A stretch of DNA of 64,000 nucleotides from Malachius bipustulatus (GCA_910589415.1 OU342630.1:43060012-43124011), one strand, 5' to 3'. Shown: positions 1 to 11,761, numbered from the stretch's first letter. Notes: generated by a model from the sequence alone, not told the origin. Numbers and translations are program-made.

Positions 1-1005
1 CCTGGACTCAAGTCACAGAAGTTGCCCTTTTTATTCGTAAAAAATTGAACCTTTTTAACGAATAAAATAAAAAAGAGTTATTAAATAAAATGAATAACCA
101 CTCGATTTTGGTGTATATTTTTTGGGGTGAGGGAGACATCGGTTGAAAATATGTTTCAGGCAACAGTTTGATATTGTTTCACAAAAAATCATAATTATTG
201 GCGATAAAAATAGCAGTTCCTATTCAAAATTTGAAAGTCACATTCATCCTCTCGCGATGTGTTGGGGTGAGGGAGGCATATTTGTGTTCAAAGGATGTCC
301 CCCTCTAAGCCAAACAATTTGAAAACAAATATTTCCAAACGTTGGGTAGGTGCAGTCTGTGCTTATGTATTGTACGAGTGCTAGCTATTTTCGCTATAAA
401 AAGTAGTTGATTTGGTTGATACAACCGATTATTGTATTGCGAGGTATTTCTTTAAAGTCTTCAATGGTAGTTATGGTAGTCATAACACCTTCGAATAACC
501 CTAGCCTATAAGCATCTTTAAGATATGATAGTAGAATCAATAATGAACTATGGCATCTCCCCCTAACTAACAAGACAGATGACACAGTAAGTAATAATGG
601 TAGAGATGCCCCCGCAGATATAATAGAAAAAAATTTCAGTAATGCCAACTAAATGTAACAGAAATGGCATGGACAGGGACAAACGCATTAGTCAGCAGAT
701 ATCAAGAGTCTTGGACGTGATTAACAATGGAAGAATGAGTATTAGTGAAGCTCCATTTTCATGTCCATCTATCTGTTTCTAACCGTTTATTATTTTTTGT
801 TAACCACAATGTAGATCTCTGTAATGATATAAAATAAAAATTACCTTGATAGCTGTTGATTCCATTGATAATTTGAGCCAGGGAGTAACGTCCTTTTAGA
901 TAGGGTATCTCACCTACATAGTCGGTATCTATATACATATACTGGGAGTGATCCCAGTAATGTTTCAGATTTGAAATTTGAACCATTTCCTGTCACATCT
1001 GTTTC
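1..1005. other. AT-rich sequence, no gene seen
   Basis: I see no coding similarity here. The only structure is a 13-base word, TTGGGGTGAGGGA, at 122-134 and again at 262-274, giving a weak direct repeat 140 bases apart. Short open frames in this stretch look like chance. Confidence 0.5.
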
Positions 1006-1009
1006 TATA

Positions 1010-1716
1010 CAGGGTGTTGATTTTCAAAGCGGGCCATAGGGGATTAGCATTGCGAAAGTGGTTTTTGAGGATTCCTGCTCGCCGTTTAAACTGACAGAAA
1101 TGGTTTTGGTATCAAAATGAAGCCAAAATTATTGCGCATAACGTTTGACATCAGAAATTAATTTAATTTCACGTTGTTTTCTGAAATTCTTCAGTAAAAA
1201 TTCAAGTAATTGTTAATGTTTAATCACAAATAGCATGCCTTGCCTAAACAATAATGACGTTTCTACGTTTCGACAATCCAATAATAAAATTTTTTAGGCC
1301 AGTAGGTAATAATAAAGTCTGGTTCTATTTAACCCTGGCTACACTGTAGTAGGTTTTCACCATAAAGACTCTCTTGGTTTGTATAACCCATTTTTAAATA
1401 GAACCAGACTTTATTATTACCTACTGACTTATAAAGTTTTATTATTGGATTGTCAAAACGTAGAAACGTCATTATTGTTTAGGCAAGGCATGCTATTTGT
1501 GATTAAACATTAACAATTACTTGAATTTTTACTGAAGAATTTTAGAAAACAACGTGAAATTAAATTAATTTCTGATGTCAAACGTTGTGCGCAATAATTT
1601 TGGCTTCATTTTGATACCAAAACCATTTCTGTCAGTATAAACGGCGAGCAGGAATCCTCAAAAACCACTTTCGCAATGCTAATCCCCTATGGCCCGCTTT
1701 GAAAATCAACACCCTG
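1010..1716. mobile_element. CAGGGTG foldback element, type 1 (707 bp)
   Basis: Two arms of about 280 bases are reverse complements of each other (about 1010-1290 and 1436-1716). The ends read CAGGGTG and CACCCTG, with TATA outside both, which fits insertion at TA or TATA. The short loop contains its own inverted repeat (about 1300-1332 against 1396-1426), a foldback within a foldback. No transposase frame fits inside, so it is non-autonomous. A second copy of this type is at 25851-26812. Confidence 0.85.
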
Positions 1717-1720
1717 TATA

Positions 1721-2551
1721 CTTAGATCTTATTGACGACAATCGTTTACATTCTGTATGTGATTTTAAAAAGGAGCAGTTAGACTGCCTTCAATCATTAT
1801 CAATCGAAGGCATATCCACCAAAGATATTCGAACCAAACTTAGATTATCAGCTTTTGAAGAATGTAACAAATGTTACATAATCAAGGAACAGGAGTCAAA
1901 CATTTTCAAACTTATACAAAAACGAATAAATTTATTTTTATGCAAATTATCGACATCCGACTGAACTTCAGCTATCAAACTCAATATTAATTACGCAAAC
2001 TTGAATGGTGTCCCTGAAAACTGTAAATCGAACAACAGCCTAATCATTAACCGCCATCATAATGTTAAACACCGAATTAGTGAAGTTTTAAGAGAGAAAA
2101 AATTTGAATGCTATGAAGAAGTACACGCCGTAGACTCTGATGGTCTTAATCGCTTCAGTGATATTATTGCATTTGATCCAAAAACAGACTCTGCCTTTAT
2201 TATCGACCCCACAATTCGTTTCGAAAGTAATGACTGTCATCAAGATGATAAAATTCAATTAGAAAAAAAGATAATTTATGAAAAATGTTTTAATTTTCAC
2301 CAGAACAAAAAAAATTTTCACCAAGTTTTGGCATTCGCAAATGGGAAGTCATCAGCCTTTGGTTTGGTAGTCGTGGTACAATCGCTAAAGGTGTAATTGA
2401 ATTCTTCAATCGCTTTAACCTGAACTTAGGAATAATTAACGAAATTTCTGAACAAATCAAGAGATTCCGTCAGAATCATAAACAAACACATTTATTCCTA
2501 AAATTAATGTTCTTTAATTATTATTTATGTTACAATTTTTTATATTTATGG
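1721..2551 (+). pseudogene. LINE polyprotein C-terminus (relic)
   Basis: The best part is an open frame at 2001-2396 whose residues HNVKHRIS..., EEVHAVDSDGLNR, DIIAFDPKT and FIIDPTIRFE match the C-terminal region carried by a class of insect non-LTR RT polyproteins, downstream of the RT, where a restriction-enzyme-like nuclease is often found. Around 2340 the frame shifts: in the next frame, 2342-2551 reads WEVISLWFGSRGTIAKG and continues to a stop near 2551, restoring the expected glycine/arginine motif (GSRGTI). The RT itself is missing; upstream lies the type 1 foldback at 1010-1716, so the element is 5' truncated or interrupted. The first residues of the frame starting at 1689 come from the foldback arm, so that start is artificial. 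Clade assignment (R2-like or related) is inference. Confidence 0.6.
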
Positions 2552-2752
2552 TGACCAAACTTGATAGTGGTAAATAAAAAAGTTCCGTGACCGATCGTGC
2601 TCCGGGAGGTACGTTAAAAAGGGGGTCCCGGCTGCTTCACAGCAGTCGTTAAGTTACGTCAGAGGCCCTTGAGGCTACTTGAAAACTTCTGACACTTGGG
2701 CTTTACCACAGCCATAAGATATTTATTTATTTTTATATTTATGTCATTTTTT
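2552..2752 (+). mobile_element. LINE 3' untranslated region and TATT-repeat tail
   Basis: A GC-richer block (about 2590-2718) ends in a simple tail of repeated TTTA/ATTT units at 2719-2752. About 130 bases of this block recur almost exactly at 61756-61883, there bounded by a target-site duplication, which proves it is the 3' end of a retrotransposon. A diverged tail junction (ACCACAGCCATACGATATTT) recurs at 16882-16919. Its position just after the coding relic at 1721-2551 suggests the two are one element. Confidence 0.8.
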
Positions 2753-3600
2753 TGATTGATCGATATGCTGTGTATTAATGCAACCCAAGTTAAATGGGCA
2801 GTCCACTTTATTCATTAAAGTTTTTCTCTCTTAAAATAATATGAAAAAATTGGTTTAAAAAGGACTTCATACTCCTACCTTTCTCTTCCAAAATTTTAGA
2901 ACCGATGAATTTTATCATGATAATTTTGAAAAAAAAGAGTGTGTTTTCAAAGAATGTGACTCTAGTTTGCAATTATTAGAAAAAATGTATAACACATATT
3001 ATGGTGACCGTTCTCTGAAAATAACTTATGTCTGATAATAACTTATGTTTGCTGAATATGTTTTTTCCACGCGGAAAGCACTTATGTATTGTCTACTACA
3101 ATTCGCTGCTGTTTTCACATAGCACTATATCTCTGCATCCAGTGAGGGGATTTTAACGTTCTTTTTATGTGATTTGGTACGTTAGCTTCCCCTGGTATAA
3201 GCAATATACGGTCCGCTACTACTGCGTGAAAGATAACTGTGGAGGGATAGATAAAACGAGAGCTGGGTGCTTATATCGACCATCCCATTTCATATATAGG
3301 GTATTAAGCGAGTAATAGGATAGATAGATATCTCGTCCATGGTTTTTGATATGAAAATAAGTGTATCATAAAAGTTTGTAAAGTACTATGTTTTTATAAT
3401 TTTATTCATCTCATATTTAGGTATAACATGCTCCATATTAAACCCTAAATTCACATTTTTTAATGTATCATGTAGAGCCACTTACAGAAAGCTGTATTAT
3501 ATTAAAAAAAGTACCAAAATATTTAAGTAAACCACTGTCTTTGTGGTCAACCGTTTCTCCGAACAAGGAAGTCTTAATTTTCAAATTAGCCATTATTGCA
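2753..3600. other. Unassigned AT-rich sequence
   Basis: I see no gene, RNA or clear repeat in this stretch. Confidence 0.4.
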
Positions 3601-3604
3601 TATA

Positions 3605-4350
3605 CAGGGTGAGGCGCGAGAACCTTAGGGCATTTTTATATGGAGAAGTCCTGGGAGTAGAAGTCTAAAAATTTGTACGTGTATAATTTCGGTTTTGACG
3701 AGCTGAACTAAAATATTCACAACCCCACACCACTTCCGGTTATACCTGAAGTTGCCATATTTTTCTTTTTTTAAATGGTACACCCTGTATATTATTACAT
3801 TTTCGGATTGCCTGAAAAACAGTTAGAAAAATGATGTTTACAGTTCAAATTTGTAACGACCAATTAATGAGTTATAAACAAATGAAACGGGTCAAGATAT
3901 CGGAAAACGGCTTACATGTCCCTATCCTAACTTTTTGCATACTACGCTGGAGTACCTACGAAAAAAATATTTATTATTAATTTTTTTTTGAAAATCGCTA
4001 GTTTTTCATCACTTTGTATACAAATTTCATCAGCACCATAGGATACTACGTGAAAAGTTAAGATGGAAAATTGCGATTTTTATTTGTTTATAACTCATAA
4101 ACCACTCGTTCCAATTTTGAACTATAAAGACCATTTTTATTACATTTTTCAGGCAATCTGAAATATACAGGTTGTCCCATTTAAAATAAGATAGTTGATG
4201 GCAACTTCCGTTATAACCGGAAATGGTGAGGGGTTGTGAATATTTTAGTTCAGCTCGTCAAAACCGAAATTATACACGTACAAATTTTTAGACTTCTACC
4301 CCAGGACTTTTCCATGTAAAAATGTCCTAAGGTTCTCGCGCCGCAATCTG
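3605..4350. mobile_element. CAGGGTG foldback, composite (746 bp)
   Basis: Outer arms (from 3605 rightwards and 4350 leftwards, about 170 bases each) are inverted copies with TATA outside both ends. The right terminus is degraded (CAATCTG instead of CACCCTG). Inside, at 3781-4174, lies another foldback whose own terminal words face outward (CACCCTG at 3781 and CAGGTTG at 4168). Its interior, including GGCTTACATGTCCCTATC near 3910, recurs in the elements at 24691, 27417, 41299 and 48560. It is a nested or composite element with no coding capacity. Confidence 0.8.
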
Positions 4351-4354
4351 TATA

Positions 4355-4815
4355 TTTTGACTTGCTATTGATTTGAGATTCGATACAGCCAAATAAAACT
4401 ATACTCTTCAAAGGCGTATCATGTAAACGTTTTCATAGAAACTACTATTGAAATTAGCAAGAAGTCCTTGGGGAAATAGGCAAAAAGTCCCCGAAAAGTT
4501 ATCAGACTTGAAATTTGTTCTTAAATTATCAATCAAAATCTCAAATTTATACGTGGATTAAATAAACATTGACCGCGCAATATGCGACAAAGACTTTTAG
4601 TTAGCGTCGCATAGTCTCTGCTGTTCAATTACTACCCAACGTCTTCACGCGGCTAACCAGTAAATCTGAACTCTGTGGAAGACTCGGTATAACCCTATGC
4701 AAAGCAGGGCTAGTGTTAAAGAGGTACACAATACAGGAAATCCACACAGAGTGTTGAACTCGAAGGCAAGCAAGATGTCGCTGGTAATTCGGGTAGGGGC
4801 ACTTGAGGTCAATTA
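4355..4815. other. Unassigned spacer
   Basis: No coding or repeat feature is recognised between two foldbacks. Confidence 0.4.
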
Positions 4816-4819
4816 TATA

Positions 4820-5818
4820 CAGGGTGCACCATGTATCCTTCTCTATATTGCTATCTCCTGAACGCTAAGAGATACAGGGTCGGTTAAATTAGAGAAAAGA
4901 TGCGCAGTTTTGTGGCCATCTCGAATTCGTCGAAACATGCAAGATATCTGTGTCCGTTCCTGAAATATCCTGAAAAAACTGAAAAATTGAGATTTATTAT
5001 TTTCCTCATATCTTTTTTATTATTGTAAATTAATAAATAATTTTTTGTAGGCTTACATAAGCCGTTAAGAGCTATCCATCTGACATTTCAAAAATTTTCA
5101 AGGCCTACTAGATCCAAGAGTTTTCACAGTCAACTTTCGTTTTTCTTATGGCCGCCATATTATTTTTTATGTCGTTCGATATGAAAAAAATAATGGAAAC
5201 CAAAAACTAATAAACTTTAAAAAATTTTTTTTAAATTTTTATTCTTAGTTTTTCAAAGAAAAACCTAATAAAAAATCGTCGAAAAACGTCAACATTTGTA
5301 AAATACGCCGAAATAGTGCTTGCCTTATGGTTTTTTAATTTATCTATGAAATTCGGTCTAAAAATGTGTCTTTTTTGTAAAGAAAAAAGAAGAATAAAAA
5401 TTTTTTTAATTTATTTTTTGAAGTTAAACAATTTTCTGTTTTTATGATTTTTTTTATACCGAACAACATAAAAAAACACAATGGTGGCCATAAGAAAAAC
5501 TAAATTTGACTATGAAAATTCTGGGATCTAGTCGGCTTGGAAAATTTTTGAAATGTCAGATGAGTAGCTCTTTACGACTTATGTAAGCCTACAAAAAATT
5601 ATTCATTAATCTCCAATAATAAAAAAGATATAGAAAAAATAAGAAATTTCGATTTTTCAGTTTTTTCAGGATATTTCAGGAACGGTCACAGATATCTTGT
5701 ATGTGTCGACGGAATCGAGATGGCCACAAAATTGCGCTCCTTTGGACTTGTTTAACCGACCCTGTATCTGTTAGCGTTAGGAGATAGCAATATAGAGAAG
5801 GATACATGGTGCACCCTG
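4820..5818. mobile_element. CAGGGTG foldback, 1-kb near-complete palindrome
   Basis: The two arms run almost to the centre (near 5320), so nearly all of the 999 bases can pair with themselves. Ends are CAGGGTG at 4820 and CACCCTG at 5812-5818. A second terminal-like word, GATACAGGGTCGG, occurs about 56 bases inside each end. A diverged partial copy is at 14743-14995. Open frames inside it are by-products of the palindrome. Confidence 0.9.
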
Positions 5819-5825
5819 TATGTAT

Positions 5826-7060
5826 AAAACTTAGCGAGAATAGCACTTTCCTGAATATCAGGTCAAGACTTGACTCGACCTGATTCTCATGTGCTTGTGG
5901 GATTTTGACCATGGCCGCTTGCTGCCTTTAACAAAAAGATTCTTCAATATTAACATGTGAAGACAGGAACGAAAAGGAATTTTCATCGCTTGGAGGTATT
6001 GAGACGATTTTATACCTTACCTACGGATAGGTCACGCTCCTGCGACCCCAATACTTACGTGGTAGATTTATTTCACCTGGTTCGGGTTCGAGATCGATGG
6101 GTTTTGTATGGGAAGACATTTAAACTACCAAACTACAGTAAAACACAGTGGTTTTCTCACATAGCTCGATAGATTCAGTCTTGAGTAACAAGTCGGTAAT
6201 TCACAAATCAAAGTTGTATGGAAATTTACAGAATTTAACGCTTATACTTCCTATCAGTTTATCTTTTCCTTAAAGCGAAAAGGAGGGGAGATGGGTGCTA
6301 GGAAAAGCCCATCTATGGAATTACAATTTTCCTATCTAGATACACTTCGCTCAATTACGCTTAGTTCAATTACTTTACAAATTATTTTCTACACTGAAAA
6401 CGACTCATAAGCAGTCCATGGCTGTTGGAGGTACTGCCTCTACAATCTACGTGCTGATAAGCTTTCCAATGGTCATACTGTAACAAGGGAAAAGGCAGCG
6501 CATAGAATATCGCTTTGACAAACAAGTTCCTATTTTAAACACGTAAAGAAACTGCGCAATTGATGACCTGGACTGGGAACTTGAAAGTGTGCAACGTTTA
6601 TAAAAGAACGTAAAATGATCTGCTCCGATGCGTGAGCTAGGTCAGAGTCCCCGGCCCCGGTACTACCGGTTCTATCCTAACTTGTTCGCAGGCACACGAT
6701 GCCCCACCTTGGTCGGCTGGTCTTGCGGGGAAGTCCCTGCTTGCATTGCTTGGGAGTGTTACCCGAGATAGATAGAATGGAATATTTGGTTTGAATTTCA
6801 TGATTTTTATTCAGGAATTGATACTTTACGAAACCCTTTTCAGAATCAAAATAATAGTCGGCATATCTGAGCCTACTCTGTGTATTTATCTACCCTAAGG
6901 AGTGGCGAGACACACCATGAACGTTAGAATGTTAAATATAAAAAATCCGGATTTCTGAGACCCGCAATGAGCGATCAAATTATGTTCAAGATCAACCTCG
7001 CTGTTTATAATACATATACATAAACTATTTTTCAGAAACCAAGGTACTGATATTACTAAG
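5826..7060. other. Unassigned sequence with a GC-rich patch
   Basis: No gene is supported; a 71-residue open frame at 5957-6172 has no recognisable motif. A GC-richer patch at about 6620-6775 stands out from the AT-rich surroundings and could be the remnant of a retrotransposon 5' region, but I cannot identify it. Confidence 0.4.
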
Positions 7061-7073
7061 ATCTGAGTACGTT

Positions 7074-7334
7074 GATATTGATATTTTGATATTGATATTG
7101 AGGGTGTCAGATGCGCCGCGACCTATTACAGATCTATTGTGCCCCCTCTTCTCTGCTCCTTTGGAGTATATTCCCTTCATTGAAGCAGCCTCTCCAACTC
7201 CGCTTCCCTTAGGAATTTCAGGATTTGAAGGGGATCAAGGCCGGGCAAAGCCCCCTCGTTGAGCTGGTGTTGGCCCAGAACATCGTTTCTTTCACGTTCT
7301 AGGGCTTCGCAGTTCATCAATAGGTGACGAGGCT
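7074..7334 (-). mobile_element. 5'-truncated LINE insertion with 13-bp TSD
   Basis: The insert is bounded by the duplicated target ATCTGAGTACGTT at 7061-7073 and 7335-7347. On the minus strand its 3' end (left side) is a tail of ATATCA-type repeats at about 7074-7103, and its 5' part encodes the last residues of a polyprotein. It sits in a plus-strand LINE relic, so it is the younger of the two. Only the extreme 3' end was copied, as is usual for target-primed reverse transcription. Confidence 0.85.
7177..7332 (-). pseudogene. Non-LTR polyprotein C-terminal tail
   Basis: Read on the minus strand, about 51 codons are open from the truncation point to a TGA at 7177-7179. The translation includes HLLMNCEALERER and ends in LREAELERLLQ. 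A histidine/cysteine motif followed by a charged helical tail is typical of the extreme C-terminus of jockey/R1-like LINE polyproteins (the end of the zinc-binding region after RNase H). It has no start codon of its own, because the insertion is 5' truncated just upstream. It cannot encode an active enzyme. The family call rests on motif resemblance only. Confidence 0.6.
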
Positions 7335-7347
7335 ATCTGAGTACGTT

Positions 7348-8760
7348 ACCTGGAATAGAATTTAATTTCACTAGAAAAATCTGCAATGGCTCTCTTCACA
7401 AGACACAGACAATTTAATCCTGAAAAAATAAAAATCAGCGACGTTAAAGTCCTTGTTAAAAAAGTACCTATTTGGGTGTTATCATCGACCAGAAATTATT
7501 GTGGAGTAAACATATTGAGCACCTAAAGAATAAGTGCGAAAAAGGGATCAACATGCTGAAGTGTGCCACAAAAACTAAGTGGGGAGCAGACCCAAAAATA
7601 GCCCTTTTGTTCTACAGATAAATCTCTTTAATTATACTATGGATCTGTCTTCTACGGTTTATCAGCGAACTTTCATGTGAAAAAAATTGACAAGATTCAA
7701 TTTAACACTGCTTTGTGAATTGGTGCACTTAAATCTTCGCCCATTCTCACGTTTTTGGTTGAATAACTGTGTATGAGGCGAACATCCTTGGAAATAATTT
7801 GTTTTTGTCATTCAAACTCTAAAATTGAATTTAAACTCTACGAAAAAAACATTAATAAAAAACCCATAGAGAATCTTATTGATAAATACTGGATGAAGAA
7901 AAACACTCTCTAACAGAAGGACAAACCAAATTCTCAAACCTGCTTAGCATTCTTCCACACCGAGATAAAGCTTCCAATTTTTGATTTCCCTTCTTTGAGT
8001 TTCATGCCGACCACAATAATGATATTATCGTACTCGGAGATACCTTCCTTCAATCCGATCTTTTACGCTCTATCATAGACCGCCATACTGGCTTCCTTGA
8101 GATCTATACCGACGGCTCCAAAAGTTCTTTTGGGACTGGATATTTCTGCTCCATTTTCTCTGCTGAACTCTTTTCCATCGAGCACGCGTTGAAGTATCTA
8201 ATATTTATTAATTTTAGACTCTAGCCAGTCCATCTGCTTATGCAACATAAAGAGTCTTACATTGAAAGAAAACTGTGGAGATGTTATTTCTCTTCCTGTC
8301 TCAAAAAAAACCTGACATTTATGAGCCAAACAAGGGGAGAACTTTGTGAGCAAATCACAGAACCTCGTCCTACCTAAAATTCATCTCACATTACCAAAGC
8401 TCATACCCCATCTGAAAGACTACAATGTAAAAAGATTTACAATATCCAGACTTAAACTGAATCACGAAAACTTTCCATATCACCTCCGTAAGATTGGAAT
8501 GGCCATCAGCGATATATGTGGTTGTGACAGCCAGTCAATTGCTGACTTGAATCATATTTTCTTTTCATGTTCAAATCACGCACTGCCTATTTGCGATCTT
8601 TACAAAAGTCTAATTAATTGCAACATTTCCTTCCCAACCAATATCTCAGATAGTCAAGAAAAAAATTCTCGATGCATTAGTAAGTTGTCTGCGGACGGCT
8701 ATTATTTCCATATAATTACGTCTTCATGCACAAAAGTCTGTGGGAAATGGTAATTTCCGA
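7348..8760 (+). pseudogene. LINE: end of RT, RNase H and C-terminal zinc region (decayed)
   Basis: Several frames must be joined to follow this relic. At about 7400-7625 one reads FTRHRQF, then YLGVIIDQKLLW and KTKWGADPK, the conserved region just after the RT palm. A TAA interrupts it near 7620. Around 8085-8200 the residues LEIYTDGSKSSFGTGYF and FSAELFSIEHALKYL give the RNase H start, with its DGSK acidic motif and catalytic-type glutamate. The frame at 8346-8753 (135 residues) ends the polyprotein with RLKLNHENFPYHL and CGCDSQSIADLNHIFFSC, the C-terminal cysteine/histidine motif. The overall order RT-RNase H-zinc motif is that of the I/jockey/R1 group. Stops and frameshifts show it is dead. 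Its upstream part is displaced by the minus-strand insertion at 7074-7334. Confidence 0.8.
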
Positions 8761-8827
8761 TGCGAACCTCATCCCCTCTCCAATTAAATTTAATGCAGAT
8801 GTCAATAATTAAAAGCTATAATATATA

Positions 8828-8905
8828 CAGGGTGTCTCGGAGTTCAGTCCTATATAAATTATAAGGAGATTCCCTTGACTTAAATAAGTCAAAAACACCT
8901 ATTAA
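8828..8905 (+). repeat. Solo left end of a CAGGGTG element
   Basis: TATATACAGGGTGTCTCGG marks a terminus like those of the foldbacks, but I find no matching right arm nearby. It is probably a truncated copy. Confidence 0.5.
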
Positions 8906-8944
8906 CTATTATATGTCATTAAATACACCTATGTACGTTTCCCG

Positions 8945-9165
8945 TGCTGTCTACTGAACAGATTCATTGACTCTCCTGATATCCTTTCCCAGATTTATTT
9001 CGCATAAACTTACACTTATACAACTACAACTTCTGCGAGTTCGAACCGCAAGTACGAATACTCTTCTGTTTTCTCAATTGAATCGTATGTGTGACACTGC
9101 GAATAGGGTACACGGAAACCTTGATTTATGTTTTCGTGTAGACTTTCTTAAGGGACTTTAACTTG
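8945..9165 (+). pseudogene. Possible LINE C-terminus (CR1/jockey-type)
   Basis: An open stretch ending near 9161 reads VRTASTNTLLFSQLNRMC and NRVHGNLDLC. This resembles the extreme C-terminal segment of many insect LINE RT proteins (arginine-threonine, then a proline/leucine-asparagine-arginine motif, then an aspartate-leucine near the end). The frame stops at 9159-9161 and is followed by pyrimidine-rich sequence up to the next foldback. There is no RT core here, so the copy is strongly 5' truncated. It lies after, and in the same orientation as, the larger LINE relic at 7348-8760 but does not look like part of it. This is resemblance only. Confidence 0.35.
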
Positions 9166-9327
9166 AACGATTCTTACTGACGGCATCCAGTTCTTCCAGT
9201 CCTTAGGTTGCATTTACTTTAATTCTGTTCTTTTTTTATCTCACCACATAGACCTGATCTAGCTTGCCTTATCAGCTGATGTTCGAGTAGTCACAAGTAT
9301 TCTCCTTGCTTTTTTTGTAACTTTATA

Positions 9328-10439
9328 CAGGGTGATTCAAAATTGAGTGCAAATATTTTAAGGGCTTATTTACCAGCCAAAAATAAGAAGTTTTTTCATA
9401 TAATCGTATGTCCTAACTTGCTTCGTTTTCTAGATACAGGGTGTAAAATTTTGAAAAAAAAATCGATTTTTATCAATTTCTCAAAAACCTCTCAGCCGAT
9501 TTAAATAAAATTTTATAGGCTTATTTGTTATCATAAGGGCCTTCCTTTGATGGGAATAACATGAATTTATTAATTCCAGTGGCGTCTCAGGGGGCTACCT
9601 GAATTAAATTAAATGAATCTCAATAATCGATGTGAATTTATTACTTGTTTTAATAGGGTCTGGCACAGATTTTGAATTTTTTCTTGGAAACAAAGCTAGA
9701 TACGAGTAAAGCTCAGGAGGCAAAAAAGTTTTTTTTTTTTTTCATATAATCGTATGTCCTAACTTGCTTCGTTTTCTAGATACAGGGTGTAAAATTTTGA
9801 AAAAAAATCGTTTTTTTTATTAATTACTCAAAAACCTTTCAGCCGATTTAAATAAAATTTGGTAGGCTTATTTGTCGTTATAAGGAACTTCCTTTGATGG
9901 GAATAGCATAAATTTATTAATTCCAGTGGCGTCTCAGAGGGCTACCTACTTGATACTTATAGGTAAAATTATGGTACGCCATTGCTCTTTTGACAATTTA
10001 TATTTGTTTTTAGATTAAGCGGTTAATATTGTAACTTTTTTGCCTCCTGAGCTTTACTCGTATCTAGCTTTGTTTCCAAGAAAAAAATCAAAATCTGTGC
10101 CAGACCCTATTAAAACAAGTAATAAATTCACATCGATTATTGAGATTCATTTAATTTAATTCAGGTAGCCCCCTGAGACGCCACTGGAATTAATAAATTC
10201 ATGTTATTCCCATCAAAGGAAGGCCCTTATGATAACAAATAAGCCTATAAAATTTTATTTAAATCGGCTGAGAGGTTTTTGAGAAATTAATAAAAATCGA
10301 TTTTTTTTTTTTTCAAAATTTTACACCCTGTATCTAGAAAACGAAGCAAGTTAGGACATACGATTATATGAAAAAACTTCTTATTTTTGGCTGGTAAATA
10401 AGCCCTTAAAATATTTGCACTCAATTTTGAATCACCCTG
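9328..10439. mobile_element. CAGGGTG foldback with duplicated arm segment (1112 bp)
   Basis: Outer ends CAGGGTG (9328-9334) and CACCCTG (10433-10439) are flanked by TA. The arms match for over 300 bases. Each arm has a second terminal-like word about 108 bases in (9436-9442 and 10324-10330). The left part is longer because roughly 200 bases (9396-9598) are repeated directly at 9741-9950, including the internal CAGGGTG (9783-9789). There is no coding content. Confidence 0.9.
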
Positions 10440-10441
10440 TA

Positions 10442-11716
10442 TAATTACTTTTTTTTCTTTTTGCTTGTACTGTTTATTTAGTAAATTTATAATAATTGTT
10501 GTACTTTTCCCTATCCGATATTAGCCATTGGCTTGTTGCTTGGAGTATTAAAAAAAATATCGTCAGGATACAATTTCAAGATACAGGCTGTCAAAAAAAG
10601 TTAATTGTTAATGTGTTTTGTATTTTGGGAACTGTTCAAGTTATTTTGATGTTATTTTGTTTAGACACATGATCGAGAACCAGCATGCAAAAAACTGTGA
10701 AAAAAAGACTGAAATGTCGACCAGGGCCTTAGATACTCGGGGAGGGGGGGTCGTCTCCTTCTAGCCCCCTCATCTTCAACGCCACTGGATATTTTACTAA
10801 TAAAAAATTAAATAAAAAAATTATATGTTTAATTTAAGGAGAAAACTGACTCTTGCAAGGAGAACTTACTATTGGAGTTTGCGTTTTTGATTTATTGAGG
10901 ATAATGAAAATAAGCATACTTTTCATTTTTTGAGTAGATGTAGTTGGCTGAGAAGTTAAAAAATGCAGAATTCACCCCACAGTGTCTTCACCCCTGGTCG
11001 CCATTTCAGTCTTTAAATTTTTTTGTATCTCGATATTATTCTATTCTCTACAAAATATTAAAATATCTTGATGGGTTCCAAAATACAAAACAAATTAACA
11101 AAGCATTTTAGGAGATATAGTTGTAAGGAGTTTTACTTATTTTTGTCCAGGGAATCTCATTTATAAATTATGGCACGCTCGTCTCAGTCGTCATCTAACT
11201 TTTCTCAGTCAAGTCAAAAATAAAAAAGATAAAGCCTTTGATAGTTAAAAAATGAGGGTCCAGCCCTGTAAGAAATATGCATGAATGTCTGAAAAAATCC
11301 AAAATTTAAGTCTGATAAGAAGATTTAAAAAAAATTTTTTTGTTTCAAAAAATCATAATACCTATTTATGAAAACTCAGAAATTTTACTATGTTAGGAGA
11401 GAATAGTTTTCATGGCAGTGTTTAAATTATCAAGTGCAATGTGGTTGAATTTTCTGGCCTTTGATTTCTTATTTAACTTACCTATATTACTTGAATTTTT
11501 TTATTTCCTATTATTTTTTTCTTGTTCCCTAGGTAACCCTTAATAATGCAGTTTTTGTTTCGTTAGATCGTTTACCTGCTTAAATTAGTTTAGTTACCTG
11601 AATTTATCACAAGGATGGGCTTTAATTTTTTCAAACTACTAATAAACGCTGTATCTCTTTTATTTTGACTTAATTGCGAAAAGTTATTTGAAAAAGTTGT
11701 TTGCCCTAATGAATTC
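10442..11716. other. AT-rich sequence with element scraps
   Basis: No gene is seen. ATACAGGCTGTC near 10582 and CGCCACTGG near 10783 look like decayed transposon termini. Confidence 0.35.
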
Positions 11717-11718
11717 TA

Positions 11719-11759
11719 CAGGGTGTTAAAAAAAATGACTCAACCTAAAAATCACCCTG
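11719..11759. mobile_element. Minimal 41-bp CAGGGTG element
   Basis: CAGGGTG at 11719-11725 and CACCCTG at 11753-11759 flank only 27 bases, with TA outside both ends. It looks like a foldback reduced to its termini by internal deletion, or a fortuitous pair of the common word. Confidence 0.6.
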
Positions 11760-11761
11760 TA

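Noticed and set aside
1689..1964. A 91-residue protein
   Set aside because: Its start lies in the arm of a foldback element and no motif is recognisable in the first part; it is at best the edge of a LINE relic.
9328..10439. CRISPR-like or regularly spaced repeats
   Set aside because: Repeated words here are arms of a foldback in inverted order, not short direct repeats with unique spacers; the genome is eukaryotic.
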